Assembly: GCA_903844735.1 (NCBI GenBank)
Contig: CAIMUX010000119.1
Span: forward strand, 1 to 64,000
DNA from: Candidatus Eiseniibacteriota bacterium
Lineage (GTDB): Bacteria; Eisenbacteria; RBG-16-71-46; CAIMUX01
DNA: 64,000 bases
Direction: 5' to 3'
Shown here: in pieces, positions 10,412 through 17,760 of the stretch
How positions within the stretch are numbered: the stretch's first letter is position 1
How the letters are laid out: each line of letters opens with the position of its first letter
The notes under the pieces: generated by a model
Databases searched by the model: none
Told to the model about the DNA's origin: nothing
The model's input: the letters and a program-made list of their open reading frames with translations, nothing else
Position numbers and translations under genes: made by a program

Positions 10412-11728
10412 CGCGGTATCTCCGTGCGGCCGGGGGCGGAAGCGCGCGGGTGTGCGCGGTTCTCGCGGCGAAGGTTGATTCTAGGGGCGGGATCGGTGAG
10501 GGTCAAGGCGCGGGGCGGAACTCGGCCGCTCCCACCTCAGGCGCATGAGTTTGTTCACGACCTTTCCCGAGGGAAGTCCATCCGGGCAAAGCAGATCGAG
10601 TTCGCATCGGTCCCCGCGGATCCGAACTCGAAACCCGTCTGCATCGGTACCCCACTCGAAGAGGGGCCGTTCGCCAGTGCGGGAACGAGAACGGAGTGCG
10701 GAAGAGTCAGGGCGCCTGACCGCCGTTCTGCGACCGATCTTCCTCAGCCCCAGCACAACGATTCCTGGAAAGAGTCTGCCTTCGCCGACCCACTCCCGCA
10801 ACACGCGGTGCAACTTCGGACTTCCTGATCCCGACCGGGATTTCGCGATGATTCCAGGAAAATGACTTGGCACCCAACGATCCGTTCTCTTGGACTCCCT
10901 GCGGCCGCTGCGAATCCGGGGAACGAGGTGCACGACCGGGGCAAAACGCGAAGGTCGCGGTCCGTAGGCCGGCAGAATCTCGCCGGAGTTGGTGACCAAG
11001 TCCCGGACAGCTCGCAGAAAGTGAAAAGCAGTCGTGACTCCCTGTGGGGCAGGAACAGGCCGAGGCAAAATCAGTCGTGCACGCCCGCGGTCAGGGCCTG
11101 TCCGAGGCGAGAGCACCGGTGCGCTTGTGCGGTCCGGTTCGATCCGGGCTGCGGAAACGGTGTACGGGCGGCGGCAGGATGGAGCCGAGCGGGAAACAAC
11201 CGTGCTCTCGCGCGTGCTCGATGCTGGCGCGCTCGACCGCAGCGGTGTACTCGGCCGGTCTCGACCCGATCCGGCCGTCTGCAACGGGAATTCGGGCCGG
11301 TCAGGTTCGGGCGAGGGCGCGGCACGACTGCACGTGGGTCGGAGGGGGTGTGACCTGACCTTGGGCACGAGTGATTTTCGCTTGGTGGGGACCTGTCCGG
11401 GCGGGGGGCACGAGAGGGTGTGACTTTCTGTCTTTCTTGCCCGGGGCTTGCCCGGCAGCGGGCTACTTTCGTTGGGGTTAGGCGATGGGGAGCAGCCTAT
11501 CGGCGCCATCACCTATCGCAAGGCGGTCAAGGACGCGTGGCCGGAAAGCGAGTTCTCGGACCTCGAGATGCCGGTACCCGGCGGTGGCGCGACGCGCATG
11601 AAACTGTCAACCCGGCAAACTGCGTTGTCAGCGGGGGCGGCCTCGCAATCCCGTCCGACCCGGCGCCCCCCCTAGATACCCAACCGCGGGCCACCTTCAC
11701 CCGCCGCCTGAGGCCTGGGCGAAGCACC
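10412..11728. other. 1.3-kb region without an intact gene
   Basis: Upstream of secA there is a long stretch with open frames on both strands (the largest, minus 10481-11512, is Arg/Ser/Pro-rich) but no start with a ribosome binding site, no domain I recognise and no neighbouring gene in a common operon. It must include the secA promoter. One short segment near 11463-11600 has coding-like base use and is listed separately. I see no transposase, inverted repeats or RNA gene. The stretch probably represents decayed DNA. Confidence 0.5.
11463..11675 (+). pseudogene. Possible fragment of a dehydrogenase E1-beta gene
   Basis: The frame reads GDGEQPIGAITYRKAVKDAWPE and continues for about 25 residues with almost every third base G or C, unlike the surroundings. 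The words ITYRKAVKDA resemble the extreme N-terminus of 2-oxoacid dehydrogenase E1 beta subunits (typically 'ITYREAL..AL'), but similarity stops there and none of the thiamine-enzyme core follows. It could equally be a chance open frame. There is no ribosome binding site. I list it because it is the only coding-looking piece in this gap. Confidence 0.2.
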
Positions 11729-12519
11729 CTATCTCAGCAGTATCGCCTTCCGCGTCAGTTCGGCTCGCGCCACGTGCATGCGAATCCAGTACACGCCACC
11801 CGCCGCAGGACTGCCCGCGTCGTTCAGAGCGTTCCATGTGACCCGGTAGGACCCCTGTGCCTGCTCGGAATCCAGGAGACTCCGGATCGCGCGCCCGGCA
11901 ATGTCGTAGACCTGGATCCGAACTCGACCGCCGACCGCGAGTCCGTACGGGATCACGGTCTCGCGAACGAACGGATTCGGCCGGAACCTACCTGGAACCA
12001 CGACTCCGGGCCCGACCGCACGTGTCCATCCGAGCTTGTGTTTCCGGATCTGGTCTGCATTGCGGGGCCCAGAGTCGCCGCCTCCGGCCTTCCCGCGTCC
12101 TCGCCCACCACCACGGTCCGTACGTACCGCCGCGCACCCAGACGCACTCCCGCGCCCGGCTCCATCCGGAACCACGGCCAGTTCCAGTGGCGCTCGAACG
12201 CGAAATCACGCTCCCGCCAGAGATAGCGCGCGGTGATCTCCAACACAGGCTTATCGCCAGGAGGAACCGAGAAATCACCGCTCACTCCCGTTCCGTCGAT
12301 CTGCGTGTGGAAGCCCGAGATCGTGATCGGATCCCGCCACCAGGGGATCTTGTTGATCGGGATCTCGAACGTGCCGTCGGCGGTCAGATGCATCGGATCC
12401 GTGAAGATCGCCATCTCGACATCGCCGCTCACGAGGCTTATGTAGGATGGAACGATCCTACTAACCTCGCACGGACTTCCCCCAGAGGCATGAGCCGGGT
12501 TGACTCCGCGAGCCGGACG
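11729..12519 (-). pseudogene. Frameshifted secreted protein with FlgD-like C-terminal module
   Basis: Two minus-strand frames together make one protein. The upstream frame (open from 12519, first usable start GTG 12432) reads SRIVPSYISLVSGDVEMAIF, then HLTADGTFEIPINKIPWWRDP and a beta-rich stretch up to about 12060. The downstream frame (ending 11729) carries RFRPNPFVRETVIPYGLAVG, RIQVYDIAGRAIRSLLD and GVYWIRMHVA. This is the FlgD-like Ig module with an N-P-F entry that ends secreted proteins in this genome; compare the genes ending at 17761 and 23607. The two halves are in different frames, so a frameshift lies around 12030-12130, and no signal peptide survives. The original function is unknown. 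Confidence 0.7.
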
Positions 12520-12607
12520 TCACGCACATGCCTTCGTGGGGCGCCGACACTCGAACCTTCCACGATCGCGTCTCGCGGGCTCCCGGCGCCCCCCCACCGC
12601 GGCGTCT

Positions 12608-13180
12608 CTACCGCACCAACAACATCGCAAACCCCGCCGCCAGAGGAATGCGGGCGTTGTCATCCAGCGGGATCGGCAGCAGTTCCGACAGCGTGGCGAC
12701 GACCGCGCCGACCCAGATCATGGTCCGGCTCACGTCATCGCCCGGATAGAGGTACCCGATAATCATGCAGGAGCCGAGGCAAGCGAGGCTACCCTCCACG
12801 GTCTTGTCGAGAATCTTGATCCGTCCCCAGCGCCGTCCGATCAGCGCCGCCATCGTGTCCCCCACCACGAGGAAGGACAAGGCCAGAACGGCGATCGGCT
12901 TCGGGAACGCGTGCGCGCATATGAGCGCCGAAAGAAGGAGGTAGGTAGCCCCGAGTAGATTGAACCGCTCTTGATCGCGGAGGACTCTCCCGAAGAGGAA
13001 GTAAAACACGGTTCGCACGCGCGCGACCTGTAACCTGACCGCGTCGACCGTGAGCATCACCAGCGCCAGAACGAGGACCAAGGTGCGGCCCGTCTCCTCC
13101 GGCAGCAGATAGAGCCCGATCGGCACGGCCAGGCTAAGGAAGTGGACGGTCTTGCGGACCATCTCGCTGCCGTATCGCAT
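12608..13180 (-). CDS. CTP-dependent lipid kinase-like membrane protein
   Basis: A 190-residue protein with about six membrane segments. It starts RYGSEMVRKTVHFLSLAVPIG and contains the loop GDTMAALIGRRWGRIKILDKTVEGSLA. The 'RKxxHF' entry and the 'GDxxAaliG+++Gr....KtveGs' loop are the hallmarks of the dolichol kinase / diacylglycerol kinase (SEC59, Dgk1, VTE5) fold, which phosphorylates isoprenoid or glycerolipid alcohols with CTP. The substrate is not deducible. The start is ATG 13180 behind GGAGAGG; a longer frame to 13270 has an unlikely Arg/Gly-rich leader. It follows the lytic transglycosylase by 140 bp on the same strand. A paralogue-like gene lies at 44663-45349. Confidence 0.8.
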   Translation of the reverse strand: MRYGSEMVRKTVHFLSLAVPIGLYLLPEETGRTLVLVLALVMLTVDAVRLQVARVRTVFYFLFGRVLRDQERFNLLGATYLLLSALICAHAFPKPIAVLALSFLVVGDTMAALIGRRWGRIKILDKTVEGSLACLGSCMIIGYLYPGDDVSRTMIWVGAVVATLSELLPIPLDDNARIPLAAGFAMLLVR

Positions 13181-13320
13181 GGTGTTCCTCTCCGGTGTGG
13201 CCTGCATCCTGCCTGCCCGCCGTGCCCCCTTGAGGGAGCCTCCCGCGCGAGACCCGTGGCTGACCCGCATGACTCATGAGCGCTCTGCTACGACATCGAA
13301 TCCGTCCGCACCTGCTGCGT

Positions 13321-16044
13321 CTACGGCGTGCCGCGCAGCAGGTCGCGGCAGGTCCAAAAGGTCTCCAGCACGCGCCGTGCATAGTCGCGCGTCTCCCGGT
13401 AGCCGATCATCTCGATGTAGAGGTCAGGGTCCTCTCCGGGGCGCAGCCAGCGTTTTGCGGGCACGGTCCCGGCATTGTACGCGGCCAGCACGAACGGCCA
13501 GTTGCCTCGCGCCTCGGCGGCGAGATCTCCAAGGTGGGCCATGCCGAGGAGGAGATTGGCCCGCGGCGCCTCCAAAGGACCGGCCGCGAGGCCGTGCCGC
13601 TGCGCTGTCTCCTCCGCCGTCGAGGTCATGAGCTGCATCAGTCCCACCGCCCCCGCCGGACTCGCCACGGCGCTCTCGTAGAGCGACTCCCGCCGCATCA
13701 CCGCCCAGGCCCATTCGGGAGCTATACCAAAGCGCCGTGAGGCGGCCGCCACCGCCGGCGCATACGGGAACGGATGGCGGAGCCGCGCCGACGCGCTTTC
13801 CAAGTTGCCGGCCGCGCGCGCAGCAAGGTCAGGCAGCCGCAGGTCGAGCAGATGCCGCACACGCGACGGACCAGCACCAAGACCGGGTTCGGCCAGCAGG
13901 TCCTCGCGCGCCATCTTCGCCCACTCGGTCCGCCCTGCCAGACGGAAGAGCTGCAGCCGGTCGCAGGCAGCCCGCACCGCGACCGGGGTGATCCAGGCAG
14001 CCCGCTTGCCGCCGACGAGAACTTCGTCGGTGCTCCCCCCCGCAGGGGGCACGGCGGACCGCAGCGAATCCGTTCCGTGGGGCGCGGAGGCCGAATCAAC
14101 TGCCAAAACGGCGGCGCGAACCGCGGCGGATCCGACCGCCGCGCCGGAACGCGTCGCGGCATCCGTGGGCGCGACCCCCGCTCCGCCGCCAGCCGTCGCA
14201 GCGGCCCCTTGGTCGTCAGCCGTCGCGGCCCCATCTCGGACGTCAGCCGTCGCGGCTCCCTCTCGGGCGTTGGCCGTCGCGGCTCCCCCCTCGTCGTCAA
14301 GCGTCGTGGCTCCGTCTCCATCAGCAGCACCCGGCGCGGGGACCTCGGTCCCATCCCCACCCAACAGCGACACCGCGCGCCAGTAGGCTTCGGGATCGTC
14401 GACCGAAGGCCCCCCCGGCTCCCGCGAGAGAGAAAGCCCTGAACGCGCCCGTTGCGCATAGTACCCGGCACGTGTGTCGGCCGCCTTCGCCAGGGCCGCG
14501 CGCGCTTCCAGCCGTCGCCCGCGGGCCAGTTCCGCGCGGTAGATCCAGAACCAGGCCGCCGCGCGTTCTTCCGCGGTTCCCGCGGTCGCGGCCTGTTCCA
14601 GAGTCGCCCGCGCTCCCTGTGGAGCCCCGCGCGCAATCCGACATATCCCCCGGCGTAGCAGCGCCTGCGCCCGCTGATCGCCCGCGCCCGCCGCAATGAA
14701 CCGCCCGTAGAGCGAGTCGGCCTCGACAAACCGGCGCTGCGCCTCCATCTCTCGAGCCCACTCCCAGAGCGCGGTACGGCGGTCCTCAGGACTCCCGCGT
14801 CGCGCCACCCGCCCGTAGCGATCGGCCATCGAATCGATGCGGCCGGAATTGCGCAGCGCCCGTGCCGTGATCAGTTCCCACTCGTCGGCGAACGGCCCAC
14901 CCGCGCGCCATGCGCTCTCCGTCGCCCGCTGCACCAGCCCCTCATAGTCCCGTGCCTTCCACGCGGTGCGCGCGGCCCGAATGGCTAAGGAATCAGAGCG
15001 CGCCGTGCCGGAAGACGGAGCGAGCACCCGGGCCAACGCTCGGAAACGAGCCGGGTCAGCCCGCGATTCCGAGGCGGCGAGCAGGATGCGAACCCGCTCG
15101 GCCCGACCTCCGATGGCCGGATCGACCTCTCCTTCCACGCTCACCGCGTCATGCAGGAGTCGCTCGGCGGTGCGGCCTCCCGGAAATTCCCGCGCGGCGA
15201 GCCAAACCAGCGAATCGGCCACGCGATCATCCCCGCGCAGCGATGCAAGCCGGCGGAGCATCGGGAGCACAAACGCCCGTCGGTCCCGGCCCGACGGCAG
15301 TGCATCGAGGAGCTGTCGCGCGAGGGCCGTGTCTGCCGACGCCAGCGCCCCCCGGATCACCATTTCTTCCAACGGCTCCCGCGCCCAGGAAGGAAGCGGC
15401 GGGGCCCGATCAAGCCGGGCCTGGGCGATCAGCGCCGCCCCCACCGTATCACCTGTCGCCGCGCGGCAGTCAGCACCGAGCACCGCGGCGTACGGTTCAT
15501 CCTCCGCCGGTACGGGCGCGCCTTCCAGCCAGGAGAGCGCCCGCCCGGGGTTCCCGCGCGTGGTAAGCAGCAGCGCCGCTGGGAGCGTGAAGAGCCCGTC
15601 GTCGTTCCACGCGCGCGAGCTCGCTGGATCCCACTCCTCGATCAGTAACCGGGTGGGCCTCGGTTCGCCGAGGAAAAGCGCATCGAGGACCGTGCGTCGG
15701 ACCCACGCCAGGGCCTCCGATCCCTGGGGAAGCGCGGGACCGTCGGCAGGCCCGTCGATGGTGCCCGTCCTCGTGGAACCGCTATCCGGATCGCCTGCCC
15801 GCCCCACCGCGGCGCACAGCGAGTCGAGCAGAGCCGCCCGCCCCGCGTCAAGCTCAGCCAGCCCCGAGAGGGTCCGCGCGGATGTCTCGATCGAGTCGAG
15901 TCGAGCCCAGACACTCTGCCAGCGCGCCCATGCCGTCGCATTCGAAGCGGCAACCGCGTCCCGACCCAGGGCCGCGAGGAGAAGCCACGCCGTGGCGGCG
16001 GCGGCGACCATGCGTGAGCGGCGAGTCATTCCGGTTCGTCTCAT
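13321..16044 (-). CDS. Soluble lytic transglycosylase (Slt70-like)
   Basis: A 907-residue periplasmic murein-cleaving enzyme. The ATG at 16044 (ribosome binding site GAGGTGG) gives a signal sequence (MVAAAATAWLLLAALGRDAVAA). A long Ala/Arg-rich helical superhelix of TPR type covers roughly 30-600, as in Slt70. After a low-complexity insert comes the C-terminal GEWL-like catalytic domain: PEWAWAVMRRESLYESAVAS holds the catalytic Glu in RRES, followed by GAVGLMQLM and FVLAAYNAG, the classical SLT motifs. It is larger than E. coli Slt70 (about 645 aa), chiefly through a longer superhelix and the insert. Its start is 12 bp past the guaA stop, so the two genes may be co-transcribed. Confidence 0.92.
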   Translation of the reverse strand: MRRTGMTRRSRMVAAAATAWLLLAALGRDAVAASNATAWARWQSVWARLDSIETSARTLSGLAELDAGRAALLDSLCAAVGRAGDPDSGSTRTGTIDGPADGPALPQGSEALAWVRRTVLDALFLGEPRPTRLLIEEWDPASSRAWNDDGLFTLPAALLLTTRGNPGRALSWLEGAPVPAEDEPYAAVLGADCRAATGDTVGAALIAQARLDRAPPLPSWAREPLEEMVIRGALASADTALARQLLDALPSGRDRRAFVLPMLRRLASLRGDDRVADSLVWLAAREFPGGRTAERLLHDAVSVEGEVDPAIGGRAERVRILLAASESRADPARFRALARVLAPSSGTARSDSLAIRAARTAWKARDYEGLVQRATESAWRAGGPFADEWELITARALRNSGRIDSMADRYGRVARRGSPEDRRTALWEWAREMEAQRRFVEADSLYGRFIAAGAGDQRAQALLRRGICRIARGAPQGARATLEQAATAGTAEERAAAWFWIYRAELARGRRLEARAALAKAADTRAGYYAQRARSGLSLSREPGGPSVDDPEAYWRAVSLLGGDGTEVPAPGAADGDGATTLDDEGGAATANAREGAATADVRDGAATADDQGAAATAGGGAGVAPTDAATRSGAAVGSAAVRAAVLAVDSASAPHGTDSLRSAVPPAGGSTDEVLVGGKRAAWITPVAVRAACDRLQLFRLAGRTEWAKMAREDLLAEPGLGAGPSRVRHLLDLRLPDLAARAAGNLESASARLRHPFPYAPAVAAASRRFGIAPEWAWAVMRRESLYESAVASPAGAVGLMQLMTSTAEETAQRHGLAAGPLEAPRANLLLGMAHLGDLAAEARGNWPFVLAAYNAGTVPAKRWLRPGEDPDLYIEMIGYRETRDYARRVLETFWTCRDLLRGTP
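14188..14322. repeat. 27-bp in-frame repeat inside the lytic transglycosylase
   Basis: Four units of 27 bp start at 14215, 14242, 14269 and 14296, with a related 30-bp unit before them. They share GCCGTCGCGGC-type cores. On the coding strand they give 9-residue repeats of the type (D/E)xGAATAxx, an Ala/Thr/Gly/Asp-rich flexible linker between the TPR superhelix and the catalytic domain. Confidence 0.85.
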
Positions 16045-16055
16045 CCGCAGCCACC

Positions 16056-17579
16056 TCACTCCCACTCGATCGTCCCCGGCGGCTTGCTGGTGATGTCATA
16101 GGCGACACGGTTCACGCCGCGCACCTCATTCACGATCCGCCCGGCAGTCCTCTCCAGCACCTCAGCGGGCAGCCGCGCCCAATCGGCCGTCATTCCATCA
16201 AGGCTCGTGACCGCACGCACGACGATCGCCTGGTCGTAGGTTCGCTCGTCGCCCATCACGCCGACGCTGCGCACCGGCAGAAGCACCGTGAACGCCTGCC
16301 AGACGCGGTCGTATTCCCCGGAGCGCCGCAGCTCCTCGATGAAAATGCGATCGCTCTCCCGCACCATGCACAGGTTTTCCGGCGTCACCTCACCCAGGAT
16401 ACGCACCGCGAGCCCCGGTCCGGGAAACGGGTGCCGCCCGAGAATCTCCGCCGGAATGTCGAGGAGTTTCCCGACCTCGCGCACTTCGTCTTTGAAAAGC
16501 TCCCGCAGCGGCTCGACCAGCGAGATCTGCATCCGGTCGGGCAGGCCTCCGACATTGTGGTGGCTCTTGATCACCGCCCCCGGTCCGCGCGTTCCCTGGG
16601 ACTCAATGACATCGGGGTAGAGCGTCCCTTGCACCAGGAAATCGAAGCCTCCGAGCTGCCGCGCCTCCTCCTCGAAGACGCGGATGAAGAGCTCGCCGAT
16701 GATCTTTCGCTTCCGTTCGGGATCGATCACGCCACGCAGCCCATCGAGAAAGCGCGCCGAGGCATCGACGACGCGCAGCGGCAGCCCAAGCTGCTCCTTC
16801 AGAATCCGCACGACCTCGGCCTACTCGTCGGCGCGGAGGAGCCCGTGGTCGACGAAGATCGGCACCAGCCGATCGCCGATGGCGCGGTAGCAGAGAACGG
16901 CCGCGACCGAGGAGTCTACCCCACCGCTCACACCGCAGATTGCCCGGCCGGTGCCGACGCGGGCGCGGACACGCTCCGTCGACTCGGCCACGAAGTCGCG
17001 CAGGGACCAGTCGGGGGCGAGCCCGGCCCCCCGACCGAGGAAGTTGCGCAGGATGGTCTGTCCTTCCGGGGTGTGGCTCACTTCGGGGTGGAACTGCACC
17101 ATGAAACGGCCCCGCTGTGGATCCTCGGCTGCGGCGTGTGGACAGGTCGGCGTCAGGGCTACCGTGCGGCTGCCTGGTGGAGTCGAGGTCACCAGGTCGC
17201 CGTGGCTCATCCAGACGGGGGTCGGATCGGCGGTGCCGTCGAGAAGAATCGACGGCTGCGCATGCGCAAGCCATTGCTTGCCGTATTCGCCGGCCACGCC
17301 GCGCTCCACCTTCCCGCCGAGGAGGTGCGAAAGGAGCTGCATCCCATAGCAGATCCCGAGAACCGGCAACCCCATGCGCAACACCTCGGGCCGCGGCAGG
17401 ATCTTCTCGTCGAGAACCGTTGCCGGACCTCCCGACAGAATGAGCGCTCGCGCGCCTCGCTTCGTCAGCTCCTCTGAGGAGATGTCGAAGGACACCAACT
17501 CGGAATAGTAGCCCAGCTCGCGCACCCGACGGGCGATGAGCAGGTTGTACTGCGAGCCGAAGTCCAGGACTGCGATCAT
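16056..17579 (-). CDS. guaA: GMP synthase GuaA interrupted by an in-frame TAG
   Basis: GuaA converts XMP to GMP with glutamine and ATP. The start is ATG 17579 ([12 protein letters not shown]). The glutaminase domain has C77 (GICYGM), H164 and E166 (FHPEVSHT); the ATP pyrophosphatase domain has the PP-loop SGGVDSS (218-224). At codon 253 (16821-16823), just after [10 protein letters not shown], the frame meets TAG, then continues without shift as [21 protein letters not shown] to the proper end (PPGTIEWE). Both halves are full length and in the same frame (507 codons in all), so only one codon is wrong. A GAG (Glu) to TAG change would explain it. Without suppression the product would be an isolated glutaminase piece. 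A sequencing error is the simplest alternative. TAG is a normal stop elsewhere here (secA, rny). Confidence 0.9.
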
Positions 17580-17703
17580 GCCGTCATCCCCAGTCTGGTG
17601 CTTCTTTCGCTGCCGATGCGGAATCAACGGTAGCACACTCGCGCACCTGCAACCCGCTCATAATCAGCACGGAGACCAGCCGGATGGGACGCCAGAATGG
17701 CGA

Positions 17704-17731
17704 AGGCCGCCCCCACCCAGGGAAGCGGCCT
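17704..17731 (-). terminator. Hairpin after the M14 carboxypeptidase gene
   Basis: A 7-bp stem (AGGCCGC / GCGGCCT on the plus strand) with a 14-nt C- and A-rich loop lies 30 bp past the carboxypeptidase stop and 125 bp before the guaA start. It is positioned to end the upstream transcript. There is no T tract. Confidence 0.4.
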
Positions 17732-17760
17732 CCGTGACCCATTGACGGGGTCGTCCCATG

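Noticed and set aside
10481-11512. 343-codon minus-strand frame as a gene upstream of secA
   Set aside because: It has an Arg/Ser/Pro-rich composition, no ribosome binding site, no conserved motif and no secretion or membrane pattern. It is best explained as a chance open frame in GC-rich DNA.
16821-16823. TAG reassigned to an amino acid in this genome
   Set aside because: TAG ends secA after its SEC-C motif, ends rny and ends the MFS gene at the expected lengths, so it acts as a stop here.
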